In this document: in pieces, positions 43,292-53,297 of the stretch
Layout: each line of letters starts with the position of its first letter
Numbering within the stretch: position 1 is the stretch's first letter
Assembly: GCF_010233585.1 (NCBI RefSeq)
Contig: NZ_CP045997.1
Coordinates: 5,876,654-5,940,653, forward strand
Length of the DNA: 64,000 bases
Direction of reading: 5' to 3'
Origin: Spirosoma endbachense
Lineage (GTDB): Bacteria > Bacteroidota > Bacteroidia > Cytophagales > Spirosomataceae
The notes under the pieces: generated by a model
The model's input: only the letters and a program-made list of their open reading frames with translations
The model's database searches: none
Told to the model about the DNA's origin: nothing
Position numbers and translations under genes: made by a program

Positions 43292-46200
43292 TTAGAAGCT
43301 GACATTTACGCCCAACGAGTAGACGGCAGATGGGACATCATCCTGATAGATTGCTGAATTAAATTCAGGGTCAAATCCAGTGAACTTGGTGAACACAAAT
43401 GGATTCAGGATCTGCGTATAAAAACGAGCATTTGAAATTTTCAGGCCATCGAGTGCTTTTCTGGGTAAGGTGTAGCCCAGCGTAATGTCAGAAATTCGTA
43501 GAAAGCTGGCATCCTGATAATTGATGGCGCTCCGGTAAGGATTGGCCGCTACGACGCCAAAATAGGTATTGGATGGATTATCACTCCGCCAGTAATCCAG
43601 CGACGCCAGTTTGTTATACCGCGTGCTGTTCATTTCACCAAAAGTTCCCGACAGGGTGCTGTTGTTGTATTGAACGCCATTTCGATAATACGTAAAGAAA
43701 GAGAAATCCAGGTTTTTGTATTTGAAGCGGTTGGTAACTCCCAAAATCCAGTTGGGCAGTTGCGTACCAAGTACTACCCGGTCGTCGATGGCATCGGTCG
43801 ACGAAATCTGGCCATCGTTGTTCTGATCGGTTACCCGCACTGAACCTGGCTCCTGTTTGTATTTAGCGGCTAAATCTTTGTCGGCAGTTTGCCAGATACC
43901 GGCAAACTGATAATCAAAGTTTGATCGGATAGGGGAGCCAACAAAGAGTTTGTTTCCTTTATCAACGGTTTGACCATCGCCATACAACGACAGGAGTTTG
44001 TTCCTGTTTAGCGTGAAAGCAAACGTAGTGTTCCAGCTAAAATCATCTTTAGCAATGTTGACTGTATTGAGGGTAAGCTCAATACCTTTATTCTCTATAG
44101 TGCCCACATTGGCTACCACCTGACTAAACCCGGTTACAGTTGGAATTTTCTGGTTGAGAATCAAGTCAACCGTTTTCCGATTGTATAATTCGAGCGAAGC
44201 TGCAATCCGGTTTTTAAAGAAGCCAAAGTCGATACCCAGGTTAAATTCCTTACTTCGTTCCCAGCGCAGATCTTTGTTTGCCAACGTAGCAGGCGCAAAT
44301 CCATACGCAGCGGTGCCATCAAAATCATAGCCTGTGTTGAGTAATGTCGCTTGTGTGCTGTATGGGTTGACGGTTGAATTACCCACCTGGCCATAGCTGA
44401 GTCGCATTTTGAGGTTGGAGAACACATTCAGCTTACTGATAAATGGCTCATCGCCCATTCGCCAGGCTAGGGCTACCGACGGGAAAAATGCCCATTTATT
44501 ACCTTCTGCCAGTTGCGAGGCCGCATCTGAACGTCCCGTTACGGTCAATAAATATTTGTCATTATATGCATAATTAACCCGCCCCATAAAGGAAAGAAGC
44601 GAACGTTCGGTAAGGGTACTGCCATACGAAGTAATTGTTCCTGTCGACAGCGCATACCAATCTGACCCATAAGGCAGGTCTTTAGCCGCTATCGTATAGG
44701 TTTCGTTGCGTTGATAAAAGGCACTTTGTAAGCCCGTAACTAAGATTTTATGCTTCCCTAAATCGAGATTATAGTTCAGTATATTATCAATCGTATAATT
44801 GCCCATTGTTTTATTATCATATTGGGCTCTTGGCTTGGCTCCAATCTGCGATTTTGTCCATTGGCCTCTGAAATCACCTATTTTTGTCGCACTATAGGAC
44901 GCTGATAATGATGTGCGAAAGGTTAAGCCTTTGAGTAGTGAAACTTCGGCATAGGCATTGCCCAGAGCGGTCATCACAGTCGTTTGAAGCTTGGAGTTGT
45001 TTGGATCAACATCGGCTAATGGATTTGGTACCTGTTTATCGTTTATCCCCATCCAAAAGGCAAGACCATCAACGTTGATATCTCCGTTTTCAGATGGATT
45101 GGCGATGTCATTATAATAGGCTACGCCCGTTGGCCGAGCCCGGTAAGCGCCCCGTAACGATTCCTGAGAGCCCACATCCTGGTTGCTGTACGTCAAATAG
45201 GAGGTGAAACCTACCTTGAACCGATTTCCTAGCTTACTATCTAAACCTGCATTTAAGTTGTAGCGCTTAAACCCTGTAGAGAGCACGTTACCATTTTCGT
45301 TTAAATACCCACCCGAGAAACGGTAGGTCGTTTTATCGCTGCCTCCCGATACACTTAAATTATGACTCATTTGAAGTGCCTGGTGGGTAATCAAACCTAC
45401 CCAATCGGTTGATTTTCCGTTTTTTATATTATCTAATTCGGCAACTGTAAACGTAGCTCCTGTAGCACCCTCCAGAACGCGGTCAGTATACGTTGCCTTA
45501 TAGAACTCCTGAGCGTTCATTAATCGGGGGATATGTGCTGGTGTTTTCAGACCAACGTAGCTATCATAGCTCACTCTGGGCTTGCCCGAAAGTCCTTTTT
45601 TCGTTGTGACAATGACTACGCCATTGGCGCCCCGTGCCCCGTAAATGGCAGTTGAGGAGGCATCTTTCAATACGTCCATCGATTGAATATCATTCGGGTT
45701 CAGGTTGTTCAGGTCTCCACCAATCAAGCCATCAATGACGATTAATGGCTCAGTTGAGTTATTGATCGTGTTTTCACCACGAATCGTAATACTATAGCCA
45801 GCACCGGGTTTATTACTCGATTTGGTTACAGTGGCCCCCGCTACTTGCCCCTGAATAGCCCTAGCTGCAACAACTGGATTGGCTCGGGTAATATCTTTTG
45901 ATTGAATCGACGCAACAGCCCCCGTTAAATCTGTTTTTTTTATCTCGCCATAGCCTACTACGACAATTTCGTCTAATTGCTTTAAGTCTGTTTTTAAAAC
46001 AACATCAAAAGTTGTCCTATTCCTAACCGAAATACTCTGCGATTCATATCCAATAAAACTAAAAATCAGCTCAGCATTTTGGTTCGGGACAGAAAGTAAA
46101 AATTTCCCGTCAACATCAGTAGTCGTACCTTTGTTCAAGCCTTTAATAATGATACTGGCCCCAATGATCGGTTCGCCTTTTTCATCTTTCACAGTGCCTT

Positions 46201-46633
46201 TAATGGGCATATCGACCGGATTTTCTATTACCAAACTTGGGCCTGCATTCTGAATAGAGCTTGTTTTTAATTCAGCGCGATTTAACACGATCTGTCTGCC
46301 TAATACTTTATACTCTAATTGTAGTGGTTTAAGGATGTTTTCGAGAACTTCACCTAATGTTGAATTATCGAGTGTAAGCGTTATTTTTCGTTCTGATCGA
46401 ATAAGGCTTGAACTGTAGATAAATCGAATCTCGGCTGATTTCTCAATCTCATTTAAAACCTGTTTGATGGATCGATTTTCGACCTTCAGGCTAATTCGCT
46501 TATTGAGTAATTCCTGAGCATATCCACCATTAGCGCTGGATATGCCCCAAAAAACTACCGATAGAACAAGCTGCAAGAATACTATTTGCAGGAATTTACT
46601 TTCTGCCCTAAAAATTCGTAGCAGGTTTTTCAT
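43292..46633 (-). CDS. SusC/RagA-family TonB-dependent receptor with STN domain
   Basis: 1113 residues from ATG 46633 (MKNLLRIFRAESKFLQIVFL). Signal peptide, then an N-terminal STN (secretin/TonB) domain at about 45-115 (ISLKVENRSIKQVLNEIEKS), a CarboxypepD_reg-like domain at about 140-215 (GTVKDEKGEPIIGASIIIKG), a plug with the SusC signature GVVIVTTKKG, and a 22-strand barrel ending PSAVYSLGVNVSF. The STN domain marks it as a transducer that signals to the FecR at 46735-47823 and thus the sigma factor. It imports oligosaccharide across the outer membrane with SusD. Confidence 0.97.
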   Translation of the reverse strand: MKNLLRIFRAESKFLQIVFLQLVLSVVFWGISSANGGYAQELLNKRISLKVENRSIKQVLNEIEKSAEIRFIYSSSLIRSERKITLTLDNSTLGEVLENILKPLQLEYKVLGRQIVLNRAELKTSSIQNAGPSLVIENPVDMPIKGTVKDEKGEPIIGASIIIKGLNKGTTTDVDGKFLLSVPNQNAELIFSFIGYESQSISVRNRTTFDVVLKTDLKQLDEIVVVGYGEIKKTDLTGAVASIQSKDITRANPVVAARAIQGQVAGATVTKSSNKPGAGYSITIRGENTINNSTEPLIVIDGLIGGDLNNLNPNDIQSMDVLKDASSTAIYGARGANGVVIVTTKKGLSGKPRVSYDSYVGLKTPAHIPRLMNAQEFYKATYTDRVLEGATGATFTVAELDNIKNGKSTDWVGLITHQALQMSHNLSVSGGSDKTTYRFSGGYLNENGNVLSTGFKRYNLNAGLDSKLGNRFKVGFTSYLTYSNQDVGSQESLRGAYRARPTGVAYYNDIANPSENGDINVDGLAFWMGINDKQVPNPLADVDPNNSKLQTTVMTALGNAYAEVSLLKGLTFRTSLSASYSATKIGDFRGQWTKSQIGAKPRAQYDNKTMGNYTIDNILNYNLDLGKHKILVTGLQSAFYQRNETYTIAAKDLPYGSDWYALSTGTITSYGSTLTERSLLSFMGRVNYAYNDKYLLTVTGRSDAASQLAEGNKWAFFPSVALAWRMGDEPFISKLNVFSNLKMRLSYGQVGNSTVNPYSTQATLLNTGYDFDGTAAYGFAPATLANKDLRWERSKEFNLGIDFGFFKNRIAASLELYNRKTVDLILNQKIPTVTGFSQVVANVGTIENKGIELTLNTVNIAKDDFSWNTTFAFTLNRNKLLSLYGDGQTVDKGNKLFVGSPIRSNFDYQFAGIWQTADKDLAAKYKQEPGSVRVTDQNNDGQISSTDAIDDRVVLGTQLPNWILGVTNRFKYKNLDFSFFTYYRNGVQYNNSTLSGTFGEMNSTRYNKLASLDYWRSDNPSNTYFGVVAANPYRSAINYQDASFLRISDITLGYTLPRKALDGLKISNARFYTQILNPFVFTKFTGFDPEFNSAIYQDDVPSAVYSLGVNVSF

Positions 46634-46734
46634 GGATTTATTTAGTTTTCGATTAGAGAGTAGGAATAAATTAAGTCGGTCAAAAAAAAGTAGGAGCTTA
46701 AGAAAATAGAACAACTAACGCGGTATTCGATTGC

Positions 46735-47823
46735 TCACTTGCAACCATTCGATTTTAAGATTATTTGATTGTCAATTTCCTGATAACTTGCTTCCAAAGC
46801 GGTACAGATTAATTCTAGCTTCTGTGAAAGTGGCTCATCTGACAGGTGCGCTGTTAGCTTACAATGAGCAAGTTTTTCTTTATTATAAACAATGTTGATG
46901 CTATATGCTTCCTCTAATTTTTTAAGTACATCAATAGCCGGGGTATCATCAAAGTTAAATGTAAATCGTTGAATAGGAAGATCTAGCAGCTTTTGGTCGA
47001 CAATAACGGGGTTATCGATTTTATATTTATTTCGATTTATTTTTACTTTTTCATTTGGGTTCAAGACGAACCCATTCAAGGTATTACTTTCTAATTTTTG
47101 ATTTTTATCTTGATCATATTGCAAGAAGACAGCAACTTTCCCGGTCTTGACAATGACTTCTATTTCAGAAGTTTTGGGCTGAGTTTTAACTGAAAAACTA
47201 GTACCTAATACCTTAGTTATTAACTCATTAGCATATACAAAGAATGGTCTTTTAGAATTTTTCTGGACTTCAAAAAAAGCCTCCCCCGATAAGATAACTT
47301 CTCGTTTTGTTTTATTGTATTGCCTGGGAGAAAAACAGATTTTACTTCTGGGCTGTAAAATTACAGAACTTTTATCCGGCAGATTTATTAGTATAGGCTT
47401 AGAAGTAAAATTTTCTTTTTCATAAATTTCACCTGTTTGTGCTTTGGTATTTTTTACAAGTTGGCCATATGAAACAAAAGATGGTCTGCTTAACCGTAAC
47501 CATCCTAACCAAACGAAGGTTAGAACAATAGATGCAACTGCCACCCATTGAAAATAAGAGTAGAAACTAATATTTTTTCCTGATGATTCAAGCTCTTCGA
47601 TTTCGTTTACTGGATTGGCTATATTCTGGTATACTTTTTTCAATCCACTGTCGAGGTTAAAAATGTACTGAGGGTGGCCATGTTCCCACTCATCTAAATA
47701 TTGAAAAAATAATTCTTTATTCTCCGAATCCCTAAGCCATTCTTCAATAAATTTTCGTTGTATTGATGTCGTTTTCCCGTCAAAATAATCGAATATTATT
47801 TTTTTTGTTAAGATTGGTTTCAT
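46735..47823 (-). CDS. FecR-family anti-sigma factor
   Basis: 362 residues from ATG 47823 (MKPILTKKIIFDYFDGK). The short cytoplasmic N-terminus (about 1-90) would bind the sigma factor. There is one transmembrane helix at about 100-120 (WVAVASIVLTFVWLGWL). The periplasmic FecR domain (LPDKSSVILQPRSKICFSPR, VILSGEAFFEVQKNSKRPFF) and the C-terminal DUF4974-like secretin domain (FDDTPAIDVLKKLEEAYSIN) contact the STN of SusC. It lies between the sigma gene and SusC in the normal order. Confidence 0.94.
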   Translation of the reverse strand: MKPILTKKIIFDYFDGKTTSIQRKFIEEWLRDSENKELFFQYLDEWEHGHPQYIFNLDSGLKKVYQNIANPVNEIEELESSGKNISFYSYFQWVAVASIVLTFVWLGWLRLSRPSFVSYGQLVKNTKAQTGEIYEKENFTSKPILINLPDKSSVILQPRSKICFSPRQYNKTKREVILSGEAFFEVQKNSKRPFFVYANELITKVLGTSFSVKTQPKTSEIEVIVKTGKVAVFLQYDQDKNQKLESNTLNGFVLNPNEKVKINRNKYKIDNPVIVDQKLLDLPIQRFTFNFDDTPAIDVLKKLEEAYSINIVYNKEKLAHCKLTAHLSDEPLSQKLELICTALEASYQEIDNQIILKSNGCK

Positions 47824-47855
47824 GACAAGTGTATTTTTAAATTCAGGTTGATGCA

Positions 47856-48632
47856 CTAATAAAAAATGCAAAACAAATATATAGTTAATATATACTGAGA
47901 ATTTAATTCCTCCCTTATTTTCGCTAATGCTCTACTTATAAGTCGCTCAACGGCACTCACCGTCAATTGCATTTCAGAAGCAACTTCACTATATTTTTTT
48001 CCCTCCAGCCTGTTTAATTGAAAGGCACGTCTCGCTTGCTGGGGAAGATGCTGGATAGCTATGTCTAACTTTTGGCTTAGTTCGTGAAAATGGGTAATTT
48101 CATCCGGTTGCAATACAGGGACTGTATTATTAGTTTGACTATCGATAGTGCAATTGTCAAAGTTTGTATTACGATTTAATTCAAGCTTTATATAATTATT
48201 AGCTCTGTTTTTTACCGAAATGTATAAATATGCTCTAAAGGAAGACTCAATATTTTCATGTATTTTGTTATTCCAGAAATTTGTAAACACTTCTGCAACA
48301 ATATCTTCTGCAATTTCTTTCGAATAAACATAGCGAATTGCATGGTTGCATAGGTTTGTATAGTATTTTCGAAATAGTAACTCAAATCCCTCTTTTGGCG
48401 AGTTAACAAAACAGGTTTTAATGAAATATTCATCAGAAAAAACCCTGGTTTCTGGCAGATTCTTTGAGTTACGAATTGATTCTCTTTCAAAAGAAAACTC
48501 TTCTCTTTCTTCCTCTTCATGTACCATTGTTACGGATGCTAAAGCTTTTATATCTAAAAGCAAATCAAAATAACGTGATCGTCTTTGATCCTGAGCGAAC
48601 TCAGTAATGAAGCAGTGCCAGAACTGCTTCAT
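47856..48632 (-). CDS. ECF-type RNA polymerase sigma factor
   Basis: Up to 258 residues. Region 2 is FELLFRKYYTNLCNHAIRYV and AEDIVAEVFTNFWNNK (about 80-120), and region 4 is HLPQQARRAFQLNRLEGKKY and SEVASEMQLTVSAVERLISRAL near 195-240. The start is uncertain: the ATG at 48632 gives 35 residues of unusual leader, and an ATG at 48527 (MVHEEEER) would be the next choice; I keep the longer form for completeness. It starts the glycan-locus transcript and is likely controlled by the adjacent FecR and the SusC STN domain. Confidence 0.92.
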   Translation of the reverse strand: MKQFWHCFITEFAQDQRRSRYFDLLLDIKALASVTMVHEEEEREEFSFERESIRNSKNLPETRVFSDEYFIKTCFVNSPKEGFELLFRKYYTNLCNHAIRYVYSKEIAEDIVAEVFTNFWNNKIHENIESSFRAYLYISVKNRANNYIKLELNRNTNFDNCTIDSQTNNTVPVLQPDEITHFHELSQKLDIAIQHLPQQARRAFQLNRLEGKKYSEVASEMQLTVSAVERLISRALAKIREELNSQYILTIYLFCIFY

Positions 48633-49819
48633 TCATAAAGGTCTTATTTATATCACTTACCAACGATTGCGTCATCCGCTCAAGCGTTAATTAATAGGTA
48701 GTCCTGCCCGGAGTTGGCTGGAATTGTCCTATTGGAAAGTCAGCTCAAGAGCCATTTGGTCGTTAGGTGAATAAGCTATAGTTTAAAATGTTCTAATTCT
48801 AAGACAAAGTTTTTTTAATTTACCCCACATATAATATAATAATATTTTTTCAAAGCAGATTTATATTCACTAAGTGATCGAGCAGCATTAACCTGAATCC
48901 TATTTTTGGTCTGTATTTCAGTGAAATCGTTCTGATATTCTTACCGAAGGCTTGATAATGGCAAAAAAGGCCTTTTTAAATGGCTCCAGGATAAGTAATG
49001 TACTTTTTGCCGCCAGCGATATTTGATGAATCGAACGCACGGGTAGCTCAATCGGGATCAGATGGTGTGCTTTAAGCAGGTGGGAGGACTACTTCTCATT
49101 TGGCTTGCCGATCCTTGATAGCCTGGCATCGACGAATAGTTCGCGGTGGCGCACCACCCATTGTCAAGGTCATAACAACCGATTTGGCGTGGGCTTGATT
49201 CAAAAAATGAGTGAGCGAGGCAACTACACAGGAGCCCGATAAGTGTTTTTCGCCGAAACATACAGATGATTATCTATCTAACCGCAGCCTTCCCCAGCAG
49301 ATTAAATCGTTTAGTTGTTGTGAGAGCAACCAGCGGAATTGTGATTTCACTTACTTGAGCTTACTAAAATTTTATTTGCTGTATACCTGAAGGTATTCAT
49401 TCGTACTCAGGTTTATGGAATAATATTCAGGTTGTCGTCTGTATTTTACAGATTGTGTTGGGCAGATATTAAACTATTCTAGTCATTAACCTCTTACTCC
49501 CTCCCCTACTTTCGTCCAGTTAAATGACCGTATCATAGGAACAAATTTTAACCGCCTTCAACTGGCATCCGTTTCCCATGCATTACAAGAATAATTCCTG
49601 AATGGGGAAAGCAACGAACCTACTCACTGGTGTGTCTTTAATGAACAAGCACATAATAGGCTTTCAGTAAATACTGAACCTATTTCCTGGAAGGACTTTA
49701 CAGACTTTAGATTCATCCAGGATGAAGAAAACATGACAGTCTTGATGAACAGGCACGATTGACTTATTGAGTAAGTTTTGTTTTGGGCTTATCTAAAATT
49801 GGATCATTTACCACAGACC
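48633..49819. other. 1.2-kb region without a recognisable gene
   Basis: The stretch between the divergent sigma factor and molybdopterin enzyme genes has no convincing coding signal. A 67-codon frame at 49058-49261 (minus) has a short hydrophobic leader but no recognisable family and atypical composition. An AT-rich zone at 48800-48880 may hold the sigma-factor promoter. I see no tRNA, repeat array or transposase here. Confidence 0.5.
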
Positions 49820-51991
49820 ATGAACCGACGCTCGTTTCTTCAAGTCTCCCTTAAGGCGGGAGGAGTGCTTGTACTTGACTTTCGTATTCAGGCTGATCAC
49901 CCCAACCCGACAAAGAATGAAGCGATTGAACTCCATGGCTTTATTAAAATTAGCCCAGATAACCAGGTGACAATAATGGCGACCCGACCCGAAATTGGGC
50001 AGGGTATCAAAACGTCATTACCCATGCTGATGGCCGAAGAATTAAACATCGAATGGGATAGGGTACGCATTCAACAGTCCCCTGTAGCCAGGCAGTATGG
50101 CGATCAGTTTACCGGCGGTAGTGATGCCATCCGCTCCTGTTACCTGGAGTTTAGACTAGTAGGAGCCACCGTACGGGATATGCTCGTTATAGCCGCTGCC
50201 GGGCAATGGCATGTGGACAAAAAAGATTGTTTTGCCGACAGGGGCAAGGTGCATCATCGGCCCAGTGGTCGACAGATTAGTTATGGCCAGCTGGCGGCTG
50301 CCGCAGCACAATTACCTATTCCACAGAACCCAGTCCTTAAACCATCCGAGGAATTTACCCTGATCGGTACTTCCGTTCGGGAAACGGACACGACTTCTAT
50401 TGTACGAGGCAAACCTCTATTCGGCCTGGATGTACGGATACCCGGCATGCTCTTTGCCTGCTTGCTCAAACCACCTCATTGGGGGGCTCAATTGCTTTCC
50501 GTTGATGATCGTCGGGCTAAAGCAATCTCTGGCGTAAAACACGTTGTTCAATTACCCTCACAAGCTGACTCGGGAATGGGCGTGGGGGGCGTGGCCGTCG
50601 TGGCCAACTCGACATGGGCAGCTATGAAAGGGTGTAAGGCGCTGGAGGTGATCTGGAAGGAGGGAGACAATAAATTGATTAGTACGGTCAACCTTAGGCA
50701 ACAGTTTCAGACCCTGTTAGACCGCTCTGATCTACCCGTTATTCGACAGGATGGCGATGCAGAGGCAGCTTTTCAGGCAGCGACTTATCAGGTAGAAGCC
50801 GACTATGAGTTGCCCTTACTGGCCCATGTAACCATGGAACCCCAGAATTATACAGCTCATGTCCAGCCCGACCGTTGCGACCTCTGGGGCTCTACTCAGG
50901 TGCCTACGGATGCCCAGAACCTTGCCGCCCGGCTGACAGGTTTACCCATGAGTGCTATCAACGTTCATCTAAGCCGGTCTGGCGGGGGATTTGGTCGCCG
51001 GTTAAATGCGGATTATGTCGTCGACGCAGTGCTTCTGTCAAAACAGGTTGGTGCCCCGGTGCAGGTGGTTTGGACCCGTGAAGATGATCTGCGTTATGAT
51101 TTTTATCGTCCAGCGGGTATGTTTCGTGTCAAAGCGGGCCTTGATGCAGGAGGCAATTTAACGGCCTGGCATATGAAAGCGTCGACCACCTCCCGGTATG
51201 CGTTTCGAAAGTCAACCCGTCCCTCCCATATAACAGAGGTTTTTGCGGATGAATTACCGGCCGGTTTTACGCCCCATTTTCGGCTGGAGTATCAAAATCC
51301 AGTGTCACCCATACCAGTAGGTGCGTGGCGGGCACCGGGCCATAACGCTACGGCTTTCGTCATTGAATCGATGCTGGATGAACTGGCCTTCACTGCTGGC
51401 AAAGACCCGCTCAGGTTCCGATTAGATCTAATCGGTCAGCATGCGATTATGAAGTACCGCGATCATGGGGGTGATTACGATGCGCAGCAGTTGAAAGCCG
51501 TCCTACAACTGGCCACCGAAAAAGCCAATTGGGGAAAGTCACTGGCAGGGGGGCATTTTCAGGGGCTGGCGGCTCATGTTACCTTCGGTGTACCCGTAGC
51601 GGAGGTAGCCGAAGTATCCGTAAATGCTTCAGGTCAGGTAGTGGTGCATAAAATCACAGCCGCAGTTGATTGTGGTCAGCTTATCAATCTGAATGGAGCG
51701 AATCAACAGGTAACAGGGGCCATACTGGATGGGCTAAGCACAGCACTATTCGGTCAGATAACGTTGACGAACGGGGTTGTCGATCAGACGAATTTTCATC
51801 AGTATCGATTGTTACGCATCAACGAAGCACCACTGGTCGAGGTGCATTTCATCGAAAGTCATCGAGCGCCTAAAGGATTAGGGGAGATGGGTTTACCACC
51901 GGTTGCAGCAGCTGTGTGTAATGCCCTTTTTGCCGCCACCGGCAAACGCATCCGGCGTCTGCCGATTCACTTAGCGTCCCCATTCAACTAA
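49820..51991 (+). CDS. Molybdopterin-dependent xanthine dehydrogenase/IorB-family large subunit, stand-alone
   Basis: 723 residues from ATG 49820 (MNRRSFLQVSLKAGGVLVL), a twin-arginine leader that exports the folded cofactor-loaded enzyme. The body matches the isoquinoline 1-oxidoreductase beta (IorB) type of the aldehyde oxidase/xanthine dehydrogenase family: MATRPEIGQGIKTSLPMLMAE near 55, SRSGGGFGRRLNADYVVDAV near 390, WRAPGHNATAFVIESMLDE near 510 and the C-terminal GLGEMGLPPVAAAV with its catalytic Glu. The partner [2Fe-2S] small subunit (IorA) and any cytochrome are absent on both sides, which is unusual. Substrates of the family are N-heterocycles or aldehydes. Confidence 0.9.
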   Translation: MNRRSFLQVSLKAGGVLVLDFRIQADHPNPTKNEAIELHGFIKISPDNQVTIMATRPEIGQGIKTSLPMLMAEELNIEWDRVRIQQSPVARQYGDQFTGGSDAIRSCYLEFRLVGATVRDMLVIAAAGQWHVDKKDCFADRGKVHHRPSGRQISYGQLAAAAAQLPIPQNPVLKPSEEFTLIGTSVRETDTTSIVRGKPLFGLDVRIPGMLFACLLKPPHWGAQLLSVDDRRAKAISGVKHVVQLPSQADSGMGVGGVAVVANSTWAAMKGCKALEVIWKEGDNKLISTVNLRQQFQTLLDRSDLPVIRQDGDAEAAFQAATYQVEADYELPLLAHVTMEPQNYTAHVQPDRCDLWGSTQVPTDAQNLAARLTGLPMSAINVHLSRSGGGFGRRLNADYVVDAVLLSKQVGAPVQVVWTREDDLRYDFYRPAGMFRVKAGLDAGGNLTAWHMKASTTSRYAFRKSTRPSHITEVFADELPAGFTPHFRLEYQNPVSPIPVGAWRAPGHNATAFVIESMLDELAFTAGKDPLRFRLDLIGQHAIMKYRDHGGDYDAQQLKAVLQLATEKANWGKSLAGGHFQGLAAHVTFGVPVAEVAEVSVNASGQVVVHKITAAVDCGQLINLNGANQQVTGAILDGLSTALFGQITLTNGVVDQTNFHQYRLLRINEAPLVEVHFIESHRAPKGLGEMGLPPVAAAVCNALFAATGKRIRRLPIHLASPFN

Positions 51992-52090
51992 GAAGGATTA
52001 AAAACTACAAAAAGGCCTTAGTCAAAAAAAGTATATCCTTCCCTGAGTTTGCCAGACATTAAAACGGATTTTACTTATTTACACTCTTCT

Positions 52091-52126
52091 CCTACCTTGC
52101 CACCGGTCAGAAAAACGTCCGATTCG
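52091..52126 (+). repeat. 36-bp intergenic repeat, copy 2
   Basis: CCTACC, CACC, TCAGAAAAACGTCCGATTCG in order; 29 of 36 positions match 23445-23480. Here CCTACCTTGCC resembles a decayed TACCTTTG promoter box, yet no gene follows on this strand. Confidence 0.45.
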
Positions 52127-52136
52127 AATTAAAGTG

Positions 52137-52167
52137 GCGTTGACAATTCTTTTATATCTGTCAACGC
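52137..52167. terminator. Hairpin between converging genes
   Basis: GCGTTGACA and TGTCAACGC form a perfect 9-bp stem (11 bp with a wobble and one T-A pair) around a 13-nt loop. It lies in the 331-bp gap between the molybdopterin enzyme (+) and the GDPD gene (-), where a two-way terminator is expected. There is no clear U run, so an operator role is also possible. Confidence 0.4.
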
Positions 52168-52322
52168 TAATCCGTAACATATGCTTTAATGCGGTGAAAC
52201 GGACGTAGTCGCTTTGCCGTGCAGATGACATACAGCCCCACCCCTATTCAAAAAACCGTTCAATTAACCTTCCTATGATTTGAGTAGGTAATGGAAATTA
52301 TCGCACCGTGCGGAACTCGTTT

Positions 52323-53249
52323 TTACTTAGGCGAACCCGATAGTACTGATTGGCCTGGTAATAAGTCGTTAATCGCTTCCGCTACGTCAATGGGCCGGTC
52401 AGACTCCAGAATACTGGCTCCGTCTTTTATGATGGCCCGATACGCGGCAGCTCGTTCTTCTGGACTCGACAATTTATCGTATGATGATGCGGCTGAAATC
52501 ATGCACATGATGCCTTTTGCATTGAGCAATCGATACAGTTCCTGGTTTTCCGGTTTAACCGTTGGACCGATGTAAGCAATCATGTTGGCAGCCGGAATAC
52601 CCGCTTTTTCGTAAGCGTCCAGTTCCTGCTTGTTTTTTATAAACACGGAAAACATCCGGTTTTTGTTGTCATCGTAATAATACCGGGCTTGTTCGGGGGT
52701 ATGAACAGTGAGCATCATAAACGCATCGGCTTTGTGTTTTCGGAGAATTGCTGTCGTCATGGCAAACGGTACATCTTTTCGGTCCAGATTCAAAACGGTT
52801 TTCCCGCGGGCCCAGTCAATAGCTTCTGCCAGGGTAGGAATCCGGTGTTCCGTAACGTTTCCGTCTGCATCTTTTAGACGAAGCTTTTTTATTTCTTCCC
52901 AAGTATAATCCGACAGTTTGCCCCTACCCGTTGTCGTCCGGTCCAATGTAGCATCATGCAGGAGTACAATGACACTGTCTTTGGTCAGGCGCGGGTCAAT
53001 TTCAAAAAAAGCGGGTGTGTGTTTGAGCGTATTCTCGAACGTAGCGATGGAGTTTTCAGGAAACCCCTTGACCATTCCGCCCCGGTGCCCACTGATGATA
53101 GGCGCTTTTTTTCCCGTCCAGCTGAAAAAGGCGTGAAGATCCTGAACCGTCTTGATCGGCAGTCGATTCATCGATTGCGCCTTTACCATACCAGCCTGGC
53201 TGAATACCAGTAGCATAAGCAATGCATTGAAAATTCGATTTGATTTCAT
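52323..53249 (-). CDS. Secreted glycerophosphodiester phosphodiesterase-family protein
   Basis: 308 residues with signal peptide (LMLLVFSQAGMVKAQS). The GDPD catalytic set is visible: ISGHRGG at 52-58, ENSIATFENTL near 68, FFEIDPRLTKD near 83 (metal ligands Glu and Asp) and VLLHDATLDRTTTGRG near 96 (second His). The enzyme hydrolyses glycerophosphodiesters or related phosphodiesters to release glycerol-3-phosphate. It lies 48 bp downstream of a histidine phosphatase gene at the end of the catabolic cluster. Confidence 0.9.
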   Translation of the reverse strand: MKSNRIFNALLMLLVFSQAGMVKAQSMNRLPIKTVQDLHAFFSWTGKKAPIISGHRGGMVKGFPENSIATFENTLKHTPAFFEIDPRLTKDSVIVLLHDATLDRTTTGRGKLSDYTWEEIKKLRLKDADGNVTEHRIPTLAEAIDWARGKTVLNLDRKDVPFAMTTAILRKHKADAFMMLTVHTPEQARYYYDDNKNRMFSVFIKNKQELDAYEKAGIPAANMIAYIGPTVKPENQELYRLLNAKGIMCMISAASSYDKLSSPEERAAAYRAIIKDGASILESDRPIDVAEAINDLLPGQSVLSGSPK

Positions 53250-53297
53250 GATTACAGCTGTGTACGTTTTAGGAATATGGACTCATTCGGGGCAATC

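Noticed and set aside
49058..49261. 67-codon minus-strand frame with hydrophobic start
   Set aside because: No family pattern, no partner genes and odd composition; likely chance.
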